Shown piece by piece: positions 25,812 to 36,302 of a stretch of DNA of 64,000 bases. The notes beneath the pieces were generated by a model. The model did not search any database and was not told where the DNA came from. It saw only the letters and a list, made by a program, of their open reading frames with translations. The DNA is from an uncultured Umboniibacter sp. (lineage in GTDB: Bacteria > Pseudomonadota > Gammaproteobacteria > Pseudomonadales > DSM-25080). The stretch covers positions 186,001 through 250,000 of the forward strand of contig NZ_CANMGY010000001.1 in assembly GCF_947497555.1 (NCBI RefSeq), given 5' to 3'. The position numbers and the translations under genes are program-made. How positions within the stretch are numbered: position 1 is the stretch's first letter; each line of letters begins with the position of its first letter.

Positions 25812-26672
25812 TTAGTTTTGTACCCGTGTTACTTCGAAGCCTGCTTGCTCTAGGCCAATTAAAACTCCGTCTGGCCCCAGAAGATGAGCGACACCCACCA
25901 GTACAAGTTCCGTCTCAGGCGTTTTCCCCATTTCAATTAACGCCGGCATCCACGCACGGTTTCGATCAACTAATAACGTCTGATATAGTTCGGGAAATTC
26001 GTCCTTCATAGTCGTCACATACAGTGCCTCAAGATAGCTTATCTCACCCTGTCGCCACGCCGCACGCATTGAATCCATTTCATACTCAATCGATTTGAGC
26101 TCATCCAAGGCCATTTCCATCAGCTCACTTTCAACGCCCTCGCCATAGGTTTCGAAGAAGGCTAAATGATCGTCGATGCTTTCCAATTCACCTACCGATT
26201 TATCATCAACCGCAGCGCGGTTGAAATAATACTGATCAACACCTGGAGCGGAAATTCCTGCTCGCTGCAGCTCGATCATTAACATTTGAATGGTAACGAA
26301 GCCCGTCTTATAGCGGTCAAATGCTCGGCTAGGTAATTGCGCTTCACGGAGCCAGTTTTCCAGCGCTTGATACTGCACCGGGTCCAGATAATTTTGTAGC
26401 GTTTCCCCTGCCGGCAAACTAACGCGTTGAAGCAAATTCTGCTGCACAGCCACATCGTTAAGAGCGTGCATATCCGTCTCGAAAAATAGCACTTTGGACG
26501 CGTTATAGGCGACCTCAAAACTTTCTGGCAGCGGGTAATCCTGTTCGGATAGCACATGAATTGTTCCGCCCACGTAGAAGGTATTATCTCCTTGTGTCAC
26601 TTGCCAAACTGGTGCGGCTAGTAGCGTTCTTGAAAACAGGACAGCTAGGAGGAGCACGGTTACTTTGAACAT
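25812..26672 (-). CDS. TraB/GumN family protein
   Basis: 286 residues. The signal peptide MFKVTVLLLAVLFSRTLLAA is followed by the family's first motif YVGGTIHVLSEQDYPLP. The second motif, ELVLVGVAHLLGPDGVL, is near the C-terminus. The paired GxxH-type motifs suggest a metal-dependent enzyme related to the Tiki proteases; bacterial members are mostly uncharacterised. It is exported to the periplasm. The amidohydrolase gene lies 27 bases upstream on the same strand, so the two are probably cotranscribed. Confidence 0.88.
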   Translation of the reverse strand: MFKVTVLLLAVLFSRTLLAAPVWQVTQGDNTFYVGGTIHVLSEQDYPLPESFEVAYNASKVLFFETDMHALNDVAVQQNLLQRVSLPAGETLQNYLDPVQYQALENWLREAQLPSRAFDRYKTGFVTIQMLMIELQRAGISAPGVDQYYFNRAAVDDKSVGELESIDDHLAFFETYGEGVESELMEMALDELKSIEYEMDSMRAAWRQGEISYLEALYVTTMKDEFPELYQTLLVDRNRAWMPALIEMGKTPETELVLVGVAHLLGPDGVLIGLEQAGFEVTRVQN

Positions 26673-26699
26673 ATTTTTATTCCTCTATGAGTGGGAAGC

Positions 26700-27992
26700 C
26701 TACTGCTTCACAATCTCTCCGCCTTGCATCACAAAATTAACGTCAAGCAACGCTTCAATATCCGCTAGCGGTGAGCGCTCTAACGCAATAATATCTGCCA
26801 ACTTGCCAACCTCGAGCGTACCTAAATCATCGGACATGTTGATGAGATCCGCTGCATTGACAGTAGCTGACGTCAGGATATCCGTAGGCGTCATACCAGC
26901 TCGTTGCATCAGAACTGCCTCTTGAGCATTCAGCCCATGCTGAGAAACACCACTATCCGTTCCAAAGGCAATCTTCACACCCGCTTGGTAAGCCCCAGCA
27001 AAATTCGTCTGCATATCCGCGCCCACACGAATCGCTTTCTCTGCCTGAGCAGGCGTTAACACTGTGGTGTTTTCGGCCATCTGCACTACAGTGTCTCCAG
27101 CAAGAAGAGTGGGCACCAAGTAGGCGCCGGTAGATTTGAAGAGTTCATAGGATTCAGGGCCCGCATACGAACCGTGTTCAATACTGTCTACCCCCGCTTC
27201 TAATGCGGCGATGATTCCGTCTTCCTGATGGGCGTGCGAGGCAACTTTTCGCCCTAGACGATGTGCCGCTCGAACAATTTCCTGAAGTTCATCCATCTCC
27301 ATCTGCTGGCCAGTACCCGTTGCTCGATCGGTGAGGACGCCGCCCGTTGAAGTGATTTTGATGAGATCCGCACCATACTTTACCGCATCACGCGTTGCCC
27401 TTCGGCAATCGTAGGGACCATCGCACAGCGTTCGCCGCCCCGCTGAAGCGTGCAACATATACTCAGGGCTTAAGCCACTGACGTCATTATGACCGCCGGT
27501 GGTAGCAACGCCAGCCGCTGCAATAACGCGCGGCCCCTCTACCCAACCACGAGCTACCGCATCGCGGTAGGCATACATCATTTGCTCATTCGATCCTACG
27601 TCGCGAACGGTCGTAAACCCTGCTTCCAGCGTTCGCCTTCCGTAGAGAATGGCTTTCATTCCCGCCAACGCCTCAGAGAGTCGCAATGCGTCACGATCAT
27701 TGGCTGGCCCCAGTTCACTTTGTAAATGAACGTGCATATCCATCAATCCTGGCATAACGAAGAAGTTACGCAGATCAACCAGCTCAACCTCGGCCGTAAA
27801 CCCCTCTAGCGATAGATAGCCTGCTTCAACCTGAGTGATTCGATTATCGGTCACCACTAAGGTTCGCGCGCGCAACGGTTCCTGACCGGGAATCAGCAGG
27901 AGTTCACCAGCATAGATGACCTTGGTATTAGCGAGTGCGGCAGTGGATAGGAGTGCTGCGAGGACGACGGCAGCGTAGCGAATTATTAACAT
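26700..27992 (-). CDS. Exported amidohydrolase (imidazolonepropionase-like)
   Basis: 430 residues. A signal peptide ends near AALANTK. Metal ligands of the amidohydrolase superfamily are all visible: PGLMDMHVHLQSE, the lysine in LIKITSTGG, histidines in VASHAHQEDG and DSIEHGSY, and the aspartate in AFGTDSG. Exported members of this group include Xaa-Pro and Xaa-Arg dipeptidases and carboxypeptidase-like enzymes, so hydrolysis of a peptide or amide in the periplasm is likely. It is transcribed towards TraB/GumN and divergently from the PH-domain genes. Confidence 0.88.
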   Translation of the reverse strand: MLIIRYAAVVLAALLSTAALANTKVIYAGELLLIPGQEPLRARTLVVTDNRITQVEAGYLSLEGFTAEVELVDLRNFFVMPGLMDMHVHLQSELGPANDRDALRLSEALAGMKAILYGRRTLEAGFTTVRDVGSNEQMMYAYRDAVARGWVEGPRVIAAAGVATTGGHNDVSGLSPEYMLHASAGRRTLCDGPYDCRRATRDAVKYGADLIKITSTGGVLTDRATGTGQQMEMDELQEIVRAAHRLGRKVASHAHQEDGIIAALEAGVDSIEHGSYAGPESYELFKSTGAYLVPTLLAGDTVVQMAENTTVLTPAQAEKAIRVGADMQTNFAGAYQAGVKIAFGTDSGVSQHGLNAQEAVLMQRAGMTPTDILTSATVNAADLINMSDDLGTLEVGKLADIIALERSPLADIEALLDVNFVMQGGEIVKQ

Positions 27993-28088
27993 TGTTATTC
28001 TCCACGGTTGACTGATAGACCGACTATAGCGCTTAATTTAAGGCAAATAAATCTACTAGCGCTCAGCCGCAATCAAGGATGTCATCAA

Positions 28089-28622
28089 ATGGAGTTTAAT
28101 AACGCCGCTATCTCGCCGGAGTCGCTGCCGCAAATCAGTCAGCTTTCATTCACCCCCGTCGAGGCGGATTATATAAAAGTTCGCCGTATTATTACTTCAA
28201 CCGTCGTAGTAGTTTGCTTAGCCTTACTAGCCGTTGCCTGGCTGATCATTCCGGATTGGGTCTCCGCGGCAGAGATCCCCGCGAAGATTGTTAGCTCGGT
28301 ATTACTTGGCATTAGTCTTATCATCGCCATTTACTGCTGGCTGGCGGATCCTAAAAAATGCTTTGCATTACGCGATCACGACCTCAGTTATCAGTCGGGG
28401 TTAATTGTCCGTAAGACCATTACCCAGCCTATTACGCGCGTACAGCATATTGAAGTTAAACAGGGGCCCATTGAACGCCGCTACAACCTAGCCTGCCTAT
28501 TGGCTTATAGTGCTGGCGGGCATATGCACACCTTTGTAATTCCTGGCCTACGCTTTGAAGAAGCAAAGCAGATGCGCGCCTTTATCCTTGATCACAAAGA
28601 GGCCGTTCGCGATGAGCAATGA
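28089..28622 (+). CDS. Bacterial PH-domain membrane protein (YdbS-like)
   Basis: 177 residues from the ATG preceded by AAGGAT (MEFNNAAISPESL). A TTG 27 codons upstream is also open but has no ribosome-binding site. Two hydrophobic helices come first, then a bacterial PH domain, YQSGLIVRKTITQPITRVQH, LACLLAYSAGG and FVIPGLRFEEA. The gene overlaps the larger PH protein gene by 11 bases. This YdbS/YdbT pairing is common. The pair sits in the inner membrane; the role is unknown though linked in some species to envelope or signal-peptide stress. Confidence 0.85.
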   Translation: MEFNNAAISPESLPQISQLSFTPVEADYIKVRRIITSTVVVVCLALLAVAWLIIPDWVSAAEIPAKIVSSVLLGISLIIAIYCWLADPKKCFALRDHDLSYQSGLIVRKTITQPITRVQHIEVKQGPIERRYNLACLLAYSAGGHMHTFVIPGLRFEEAKQMRAFILDHKEAVRDEQ

Positions 28623-30159
28623 TCCCATTGCGTATAACGATGGCGAGTGGCACCGAATTTCGCCCATTGCGGTAGTCTTCTTCTTAGCTAAAACCTTAAA
28701 GCAGCTGGGTGGTCAGTTTATCTACCTGGTGCCGGCTTTTCTGGTACTAGGGAACAGCATTAAAGAAAACCCTGGCGTGACTATCCCTGGACTGCTGGGG
28801 CTATTGCTGCTACTCATTGGCTTCGCGGTGGCGAGCTTTTTGGTTTATCGATATCGGCTCACTGACGACACCATTGAGATTCGTTCGGGTATCTTTAATA
28901 AAACACAGACCCATCTACCGTTTACGCGAATTCAGAATATTCGCTTCGAACAGCCTATCTACTACCGCATTTCCGATTACTGCTGTATGCAGCTAGACAC
29001 TGCGGGTTCTGCCAAAAATGAAGCTAAGCTCATTGCCATTAAAATGGCCCATGCGGTTGCGCTCAAGGAGACGATTCTTGGAGCTCGAGCCGAAGAAGCG
29101 ACCTTAAAGGATGGAGCTAGCTCAGAGGCCGAAGAGCCTCAGGCTTTAGCGGACGAAGTCGTTCTCAACCGTCGCTCGGTGATGGACCTCGTTATTCACG
29201 GCCTGACGAACAATCGTATCTGGATTTTCCTCGGCGCAGCGGCGCCGTTGTTCGATGAATTTGCGGATTCAATCGGCAGCGCGTTCAGCTACATTGGCAT
29301 CGATTTGCAGCAACTCTTTGATGTGGACTCCCAGGGCTACGCCGTGGTCGCACTCGCTGCGCTGAGCTTCACTATGATAGCGATGATGATTCTTGCGCTG
29401 TTCTCCGTTGCCGGTTCCATTCTTACCTATTACGGCTATACGCTTTCACGTGCTGGTCATCGCTATATCCGCCGTTCTGGGCTACTCACTAAGCATGAGG
29501 TTGCGCTACCACTGCGCAGGCTTCAATCCATTGAGTTCAAGCAGGATTGGCTGGACTTGGTGTTAAAGCGCGTGAACCTAACGTTCAAGCAGAACCAAAC
29601 GGGTAACCCCGGCCAACCTGGCGTAGAAAGTAATAGCAAACTCATTGTGCCGTCTGTTTACCCGGATGAGGCCTATGACTTAGCGAATGATGCCATGCCG
29701 GGGACGCAGCTAAATCGTGCTGCGTTTAAACCCATCCATAGTCGCTTCATGATTAGTAAAATGCTCTTCCTGTGGATACCAATTAGCCTGTTAGCTAGCG
29801 CCGTAGTTTGGCTTAACACCGACTGGCTAAAAGCCATTGAAGTCGGCGCAGCGATTGTTGCTTTCGGTGCGCTAGTGAGCTACTTGCGCTGGCGACGTTG
29901 GGGCTTTAGTGGCGATGAGCAATTTGTCTATGTTCGCAAGGGCTTCATTGGGGTGAGCTATAAATGTTTCGAGCGACACAAGCTGCAGCAAATCAGCCAG
30001 TCTCAGAGTTGGTTCATGCGCCGTCGTAATCTCTGCAAGATCCAGTTTGTGCTAGCCTCCGGCAGCATCAGCATACCCTATTTGCCGGTCGCTGATGCCG
30101 TAGACTTAGTGGATGGCTCGCTGTTCATCACCGAGAGTTCTGGTAAGTCTTGGATGTAA
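28612..30159 (+). CDS. Multi-PH-domain membrane protein (YdbT-like)
   Basis: 515 residues from MSNDPIAYNDGEWHRIS; a longer frame begins inside the upstream gene and lacks support. It holds three bacterial PH repeats, recognisable from IEIRSGIFNKTQTHLPFTRI, YIRRSGLLTKHEVALPLRRL and FVYVRKGFIGVSYKCFERHK. Paired hydrophobic helices stand before each. It forms an operon with the smaller PH protein. The convergent OYE-family gene ends 18 bases away. Function is unknown. Confidence 0.85.
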   Translation: MSNDPIAYNDGEWHRISPIAVVFFLAKTLKQLGGQFIYLVPAFLVLGNSIKENPGVTIPGLLGLLLLLIGFAVASFLVYRYRLTDDTIEIRSGIFNKTQTHLPFTRIQNIRFEQPIYYRISDYCCMQLDTAGSAKNEAKLIAIKMAHAVALKETILGARAEEATLKDGASSEAEEPQALADEVVLNRRSVMDLVIHGLTNNRIWIFLGAAAPLFDEFADSIGSAFSYIGIDLQQLFDVDSQGYAVVALAALSFTMIAMMILALFSVAGSILTYYGYTLSRAGHRYIRRSGLLTKHEVALPLRRLQSIEFKQDWLDLVLKRVNLTFKQNQTGNPGQPGVESNSKLIVPSVYPDEAYDLANDAMPGTQLNRAAFKPIHSRFMISKMLFLWIPISLLASAVVWLNTDWLKAIEVGAAIVAFGALVSYLRWRRWGFSGDEQFVYVRKGFIGVSYKCFERHKLQQISQSQSWFMRRRNLCKIQFVLASGSISIPYLPVADAVDLVDGSLFITESSGKSWM

Positions 30160-30177
30160 AATTAAAACTACATGGGG

Positions 30178-31251
30178 TCATGCGTCGGCAACAAAACCTT
30201 CCCATGACGCCATGTAATCAATAAACGCAGGGCCTAGTTTTTCGATAGCTAGATACTCCCTAGTCACCGGCAATGACTCACTCACAAAGTTCTTATCCTT
30301 GCAGCGTAGCGGGAAGTCATGGTGGAGAATTGCCGCTCTACCGGGGAGGATAAAATCAGCTCCTTTGTCCAAACACCACTGGGCATCTTCGGTACTGTAG
30401 ATTTTACCTGCGACGCCCAACGGCACACCCGATAGATCTAATGAGGTGAAGCAATCAATAAGTAGTTGGCCTTCATACTCACCCGAAGAGACTACCGCCT
30501 TCACGTCCCAGAGCGACATATCTAGATAATCAATCCGGTGATCACGGCAGATCTGTTGAGCCACTTGCTGCATTTCCGTTAGCTCCACGCCGAAGCGCTC
30601 TGGGGACAACCGGACACCCACCACAAAATCCTCACCGCAACGCTCGCGTATGCCGTTGATCACCTCGTTAAGCATTTTGCTTCGTCCCTGCAAATCACCA
30701 CCGAACTCATCGCTGCGTTGGTTGATACTGGCACTCAGGAATTGAGCAATCAAATAGCCGTGCGCGCCGTGTACCTCAACGCCGTCGAAACCGGCTCGCT
30801 GACAGCGCTCTGCCGCGCTGGTAAAACATTCAATTTCGTCCCAGACTTCCGCATTCGTCAGCGCACGTGCCTGATATTTTTCTAAGTCTGACGGTGCCAC
30901 CGCCTGCCCTATAGCGAACTGCGGCGGAGTGCGCATTCCGGCATGGTGCAGCTGGGCAATCGACATCGCTCCGGCAGTGCGAAGCCCATCAGCTAAACGC
31001 GTTAGTCCCTCAAGATGCTGCTCATTGTAAAGTCCTAATTGACCATCGAAACCCTTACCTGTCTCGGAGACCTGGGCGGCGCAGGTATGCACCATGGCAA
31101 AGCCACCTTCAGCGCGGTATACCAACCAGTTGTACTCATCATCCGTAAGCGTTCCGTCCACGTTACTCTGCAAGTTGGTTAACGCCGCTAGCGAGAAACG
31201 ATTTGATAAAACTTTTCCTGCTATGGTGAGCGGGGTATTTAGTTCAGCCAT
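30178..31251 (-). CDS. NADH:flavin oxidoreductase, Old Yellow Enzyme family
   Basis: 357 residues from the ATG (MAELNTPLTIAGKVLSNRF) preceded by GAGG; a TTG ten codons upstream is weaker. FMN barrel motifs seen: MVHTCAAQVSETGKG, QLHHAGM, GFDGVEVHGAHGYLIAQFLS, NQRSDEFGGDLQGR and DFILPGRAAI. It belongs to the class without an iron-sulfur or second flavin domain, because the protein ends after the barrel. It probably reduces activated double bonds of enones or nitro compounds. It is a single gene, divergent from the alpha-2-macroglobulin gene. Confidence 0.9.
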   Translation of the reverse strand: MAELNTPLTIAGKVLSNRFSLAALTNLQSNVDGTLTDDEYNWLVYRAEGGFAMVHTCAAQVSETGKGFDGQLGLYNEQHLEGLTRLADGLRTAGAMSIAQLHHAGMRTPPQFAIGQAVAPSDLEKYQARALTNAEVWDEIECFTSAAERCQRAGFDGVEVHGAHGYLIAQFLSASINQRSDEFGGDLQGRSKMLNEVINGIRERCGEDFVVGVRLSPERFGVELTEMQQVAQQICRDHRIDYLDMSLWDVKAVVSSGEYEGQLLIDCFTSLDLSGVPLGVAGKIYSTEDAQWCLDKGADFILPGRAAILHHDFPLRCKDKNFVSESLPVTREYLAIEKLGPAFIDYMASWEGFVADA

Positions 31252-31385
31252 AAAAACCTCAACAGTGATTAACGGAAACAACCCAATGCTTCCTTTTTGT
31301 CATAATTCCTCAGAATTCATCCCACCACAATAGCTGACCTCCATGCTATATTTGATAGGACAATTACTTAGTGGGTGCCTACGCG

Positions 31386-34300
31386 ATGAAAATCCTTCTC
31401 CATCTTAGCCTGTTGTGTTCAGTTTTTGCTTTATTTGGCTGCGACCGCAGCGATAACTCCGAAGCCAATTTCGGCGCTGAAAATTCGGATCAAACAGTGC
31501 TGACAGAGGCTGGTGCAGCCACTCGCGACGAACTGGCCAGCCTATTCGCTGACGTCCCGCTGCGCGTCATTGCCATGTCAGAGGTACAGCGTGGCAACGT
31601 CAACGTGATTGAGCTCAAGCTAAGTACCCCGCTAGCCGATCAGCGATTGCGCGAACACATTACCCTAACTCCGAACGCCGGCGAAGCCGTTTTAAGCGCC
31701 GACGGCATGCGCGTGCAGTTTCGTGATGTGGAACCCGAAACCGACTACCAATACCGTGTTTTAGCATCCTTAGCCGCGGAGAATGGGAGTACTCTGGGTG
31801 CGACGCAAAAGGGCGAATTTAGGTCACAACCCATGCCGGCATCGGTTCGTTTTGATGCCAGTGGTGCCATTGTAAACCTGCGCTCAGTAGACAACCTAAT
31901 TCTTCATAGCACCAATCTTGAGTTTGCCGACATCAATGTATACCGCATTAAGGATGATCAGCTTGGCAGTTTTTTCTCCGATCTAAATGGTTTTTTGGAT
32001 GGCTCAAGTCGATACCATAGGAATGCTGACAAGCAGGAAGCGATTGAACACCTAAACACCCAGCGAATTGAACTACCGCAGGGCCGGAATACGCGCCACG
32101 AAATTGGCCTCGCACTCAATACCTTAGCGGACTTTGATCGCTCTGGAATTTATTTGCTAACGGCGCGTGGTCCGGGCGATTTAGATTTCAGCAGCGCCAT
32201 GTGGTTGAGCGTTTCTCACATTGGACTACAGCTTCGTAATTTCGCTGACACGGTCGAAATCTTCGCCCAGGAAATTGATGGCGGTAAAGCTATCGAAGGC
32301 GCAGAAATAAGTCGCCTCGACTACAACAATGAGCTTCAATCCTCAGCAGTGACTGACCAGTTTGGTCACGCTAGTTTCAGCCGCAGTGAGGGTCGCGGCG
32401 GCTTCTTTATCGCCCGCCACAATGGCGCTGTAAGTGTCATTCAGTTGTATCGCAATAGCTATGATCTCAGTGAGCAACTCCAGGGGCTGGACTACCATCA
32501 AGCTCAGCTTCAATATCCCTATTTCCCCAGAGATCTGTATCGCCCTGGTGAAACGGTTCAATTCTCCCTGCTCGCGAAGGATCATGACGGTCACTCGCTA
32601 ACGGGCAAGCAGCTACTAGAAGTCTTCGACGCCCGAGGTAATGAGTTCGCTACCGTTGCCAAACGTCCTAATGAATTCGGCTACCTCGAACTGGATATTC
32701 AACTACCTGAGGACGCCTCCACCGGTTACTGGGGTATCCGCATTGATGGCGGCGCGAATACCGCTTACGTCAACTTCCAAGTGGAAGAGTTCCTCCCTGA
32801 GACGCTTGAGCTCAGTTGGAACAACGGTCAGGACGCGCCGGTTTGGCCGCTGCAGCAAACCATTGATAGTCCACTGCAAATACCCGTTTCGGGGCAGTTT
32901 TTGTATGGCGCCCCAGCTGCCGGTAACCGCCTAACTACTAACGCAATCATTAGGCCTAGCGTTAACCCTTTCCGCTCCCTTGACGACTTCTACTTTGGCA
33001 ATAACGATGTTCGCTCCCTCTACCTAGATCTCCCCGAGCAAACGCTAAATGATGATGGCGAAGCGGTGACCGAGCTTGGCCTGGCCACATTGCATGCGGC
33101 CAATGTGGACCTTGACTCGCTAACGAGTCCAGCCGTGCTCAGCCTCAATTACAGCTTATTTGAAAACAGTGGTCGGAGTATCGATCGTCAACACGACTTA
33201 ATCCTTTGGCCTAAGCCCTTTTTTGTTGGCGTAGACCCTCAGTTCGATGGCGGCCGTGTGAGCGAGAATAGCATCGCTGAATTCATCCTCGGCCGGTTTA
33301 ATGCCGCCGGAGAGCAGACTTCAGAGGGCCGCGCAACGGTTCAATTGGTGCGCGAAGAACGCACCGGATTTTGGCGACACACGGCACAGCGAGGTTGGCA
33401 ATACGTCCGTCAGGACAATGAGTACCTGATGTTTGATGGCCAGTACGACTTTGCCAATAGTGACACGCTGCAACTTCCCGTTGAATGGGGGACCTATCGC
33501 CTTGAAGTGACTGATGAAGCCGGCGGCTTAACGCGTATTCGTTTTCAAGCAGGCTCTGACTGGTATAACCGCTGGATGAATCAAGCCAGTATTCAGGATC
33601 CCGAATCCATCACGATCAACCTCAACGGTGAGGCCTTTCAAGCTGGCGCTGAGATAAGCGCTCAGATTAGCAGCCCCATTCGAGGCACTGGACTATGGGT
33701 ACTGGAATCCGATGAGATTTTGGCAAAGGGCCACTTCGACATCACCGACTCACTCAGCGAAATTACGGTCACTATCCCTGAGGACGTAGACCGCCACGAT
33801 ATCTACTTAAGCGCTTTTGTGGTCTCTCCTGAAGGCGATGCAGAGCGCGTTCGCAAGCGTGCCTTCGGCCTCCAACACGTGCCACTAGACCGCAGTGAAC
33901 AACAGTTAGATATCAGCGTTGAAACCGCCGCCAACTGGCTACCGGATCAACAAAACCGTCTCTCGGTTACCGTACTCAATGGTGACGGTCAGCCCTATAG
34001 CGGCGCTGCCCAAGTAACTGTCAGTGCGGTGGATGTGGGCGCGCTATCGCTCACGGATTATCGTATTACAGATCCCTTTACCGAGCTCTATGGACCCAGA
34101 CGCTACGCGGCCAACGGCATTTCCGATATCTACGGCTGGGTACTTGAACCGAATACACTGGATAATGCCAAAATTCACTGGGGCGGAGATCTCATGTTGG
34201 CTACCGCAGCCCCTGCTGACATGCAGGATGACGAAAGTTTGCGCGGAGCAGAGCGAGCTAAATCTTCGCCGACCATTGCCACCTGGTTTAGCGGCCCGGT

Positions 34301-36302
34301 TGAAGTGGTTAACGGGAGTGCCGAAATCAACGTTGATGTACCGAATTTTAATGGTGCACTGCTCCTGACCGCTCATGGATTTGGCGAGCGTGCAGTGGGG
34401 TATGTGCAGCAGCGGGTCACCGTCTCCTCACCGGTCGTCATTGAGTTCGCACAACCGCGATTCCTTGCTCAGGGCGATCAGTTGGCTGGCATCCTCGATA
34501 TTCGCAATTTGCGCCATGAGGGCGGTGATCTCGAACTGAGTATTCACTCAGAGGGTGCGTTGAACCTAGCGAACACCACGCAGAAAATTTCTCTAGCACA
34601 GGGTGAGGCCACGCAAATTCACCTACCTATTGAAGCTGCGGGCACGGGTTCTGACGGCGCTATCATCGTCTCCTTAACTGGCGACAATCTAGCTATTGAG
34701 CGACGCTGGCCAATCGCTCTGCGCGGCATTGACAACCCACGTGCTAATTTCGCGCATGCCCTCGTAGCAAGTGGCGAGTCCATTCAATTTCCTACGTCAG
34801 TACTCGATGACTTAGCGCCTGTTGGTTTAAGAACATGGTTGCAAATTGGCGCGCAGCCAGATTTTGGCCAGGCCGAGAACTGGTCTTACTTAGCAGACTA
34901 CGACTACGCCTGTCTTGAGCAAACCACCAGCCGGTTGAGGCCTTGGCTAAATGCTTCCTCGACTCAACTGAGCGAGCTCAACGCTAGCGAAGCTGAGCGC
35001 AGTGAAATGATCGAAGCGAGTTTACAGCGCTACCGTGAACTGCAACACCCTAGCGGTGGATTCCAACTCTGGCCTTCGTCGGCCAACGAATCCCCATGGC
35101 TAACAGTTTATGTGGTGGACACTCTGCTAGCGTTGCGCGCATCGGGGGCCACTGTCCCAGATACGCTGATGAAACCGAGTATCGAACGACTCCGCAGCTA
35201 CGTGTTGAATAGAAGTACGTTAGATGACTTGGGTTACAGCCAAAACCCCAATGCCTTAGACGCAAGCGTCAAGAGTTATGCAGCCTACGTGTTAGCCCGA
35301 GAGGGATTACTAGCGCTTGGCCCGATTCGTGATATTCGTGATCGGCTTGGGCTGTCACTTCGCACCCCAATGAGTGTCGTTCACCTCGCACTTGCGCTTA
35401 AGCTAAGCGGTGACTCAATGGCCGCGAACGAGTTACTGCAACAGAAACTTGTCAGCACCGTTCGACCCCAGAGCTATATGGGTGATTACGGTTCCACGCT
35501 GCGGGACAGTGCGGCGGTTTATCAACTGCTGCAGCAACACGATCTCTTAGCTTCGGTTGACGCCGAGGCACTATTCAACGAGGTCTTCGAATCCTTCCGC
35601 GATAAGCGATGGCTTAACACTCAGGAGCGAGCTCAATTACTAGCCCTAAGTTTAGGAAGTGACGCTGACAGCGCCTGGGAGGCGCAGATTAATGGTACCC
35701 ATTTCGATGGCCTGCAGTTGAGTGACGACACTAGACGTTGGCCCCTGACAACGGAAGAGCAAAACCTGCACATCAATAACACCGGTTCGAAACCCATATT
35801 CGTGAGTTTCGCGGCCTCTGGCGTAGCCACTCCAGCTGCCATAGCAAAGGATCCCGTGCGAGTTCAGCTTAGCTACTACTTAATTGAAAACGGAGCATAT
35901 CGCCTGCTCACCGATGAGGACCAAGTAGCCAGCGGTTCGTTGGTCTACGCTCAACTCAAGGCCTGGTCGGGGCAGCGAATTCACGATGCCATGTTGATTT
36001 CCCTGCTTCCCGCGGGCTTCGAACTGGTGAATCCTCGATTAGCCAATTCACCTTCACTAACAGAACTCAATGTGGAAGAGCTTGCGTCCGGTAACAATCT
36101 ATATCCCGAGCACGAAGAGTATCGTGACGACCGCTTTGTTAGCACCTTCGACCTGCGTTCAGACCGAGAAATACAAACTGGGTACCTGTTACGCGCTACC
36201 ACACCGGGTAACTTCCAAGTTCCGGTAACGCTAATAGAATCCATGTATCAACCGGGCGTGCGCGGCCAAACTAAGCCGCTAGATAGGCTTGTTATTCAGT
36301 GA
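31386..36302 (+). CDS. Alpha-2-macroglobulin family lipoprotein (YfhM-like)
   Basis: 1638 residues. The lipobox is ALFGC with cysteine 19 of the chosen start (MKILLHLSLL) and aspartate at +2, the inner-membrane retention signal. The macroglobulin repeats include YFPRDLYRPGETVQFSLLAK and AFVVSPEGDAERVRKRAFGL. The thioester motif is intact: DYACLEQTTSRL (C-x-E-Q). The protein is thought to trap foreign proteases in the periplasm after cleavage of its bait region. The next gene, for PBP1C, overlaps by 4 bases (GTGA); the pairing is widely conserved and suggests joint envelope defence and repair. A GTG five codons upstream is an alternative start. Confidence 0.93.
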   Translation: MKILLHLSLLCSVFALFGCDRSDNSEANFGAENSDQTVLTEAGAATRDELASLFADVPLRVIAMSEVQRGNVNVIELKLSTPLADQRLREHITLTPNAGEAVLSADGMRVQFRDVEPETDYQYRVLASLAAENGSTLGATQKGEFRSQPMPASVRFDASGAIVNLRSVDNLILHSTNLEFADINVYRIKDDQLGSFFSDLNGFLDGSSRYHRNADKQEAIEHLNTQRIELPQGRNTRHEIGLALNTLADFDRSGIYLLTARGPGDLDFSSAMWLSVSHIGLQLRNFADTVEIFAQEIDGGKAIEGAEISRLDYNNELQSSAVTDQFGHASFSRSEGRGGFFIARHNGAVSVIQLYRNSYDLSEQLQGLDYHQAQLQYPYFPRDLYRPGETVQFSLLAKDHDGHSLTGKQLLEVFDARGNEFATVAKRPNEFGYLELDIQLPEDASTGYWGIRIDGGANTAYVNFQVEEFLPETLELSWNNGQDAPVWPLQQTIDSPLQIPVSGQFLYGAPAAGNRLTTNAIIRPSVNPFRSLDDFYFGNNDVRSLYLDLPEQTLNDDGEAVTELGLATLHAANVDLDSLTSPAVLSLNYSLFENSGRSIDRQHDLILWPKPFFVGVDPQFDGGRVSENSIAEFILGRFNAAGEQTSEGRATVQLVREERTGFWRHTAQRGWQYVRQDNEYLMFDGQYDFANSDTLQLPVEWGTYRLEVTDEAGGLTRIRFQAGSDWYNRWMNQASIQDPESITINLNGEAFQAGAEISAQISSPIRGTGLWVLESDEILAKGHFDITDSLSEITVTIPEDVDRHDIYLSAFVVSPEGDAERVRKRAFGLQHVPLDRSEQQLDISVETAANWLPDQQNRLSVTVLNGDGQPYSGAAQVTVSAVDVGALSLTDYRITDPFTELYGPRRYAANGISDIYGWVLEPNTLDNAKIHWGGDLMLATAAPADMQDDESLRGAERAKSSPTIATWFSGPVEVVNGSAEINVDVPNFNGALLLTAHGFGERAVGYVQQRVTVSSPVVIEFAQPRFLAQGDQLAGILDIRNLRHEGGDLELSIHSEGALNLANTTQKISLAQGEATQIHLPIEAAGTGSDGAIIVSLTGDNLAIERRWPIALRGIDNPRANFAHALVASGESIQFPTSVLDDLAPVGLRTWLQIGAQPDFGQAENWSYLADYDYACLEQTTSRLRPWLNASSTQLSELNASEAERSEMIEASLQRYRELQHPSGGFQLWPSSANESPWLTVYVVDTLLALRASGATVPDTLMKPSIERLRSYVLNRSTLDDLGYSQNPNALDASVKSYAAYVLAREGLLALGPIRDIRDRLGLSLRTPMSVVHLALALKLSGDSMAANELLQQKLVSTVRPQSYMGDYGSTLRDSAAVYQLLQQHDLLASVDAEALFNEVFESFRDKRWLNTQERAQLLALSLGSDADSAWEAQINGTHFDGLQLSDDTRRWPLTTEEQNLHINNTGSKPIFVSFAASGVATPAAIAKDPVRVQLSYYLIENGAYRLLTDEDQVASGSLVYAQLKAWSGQRIHDAMLISLLPAGFELVNPRLANSPSLTELNVEELASGNNLYPEHEEYRDDRFVSTFDLRSDREIQTGYLLRATTPGNFQVPVTLIESMYQPGVRGQTKPLDRLVIQ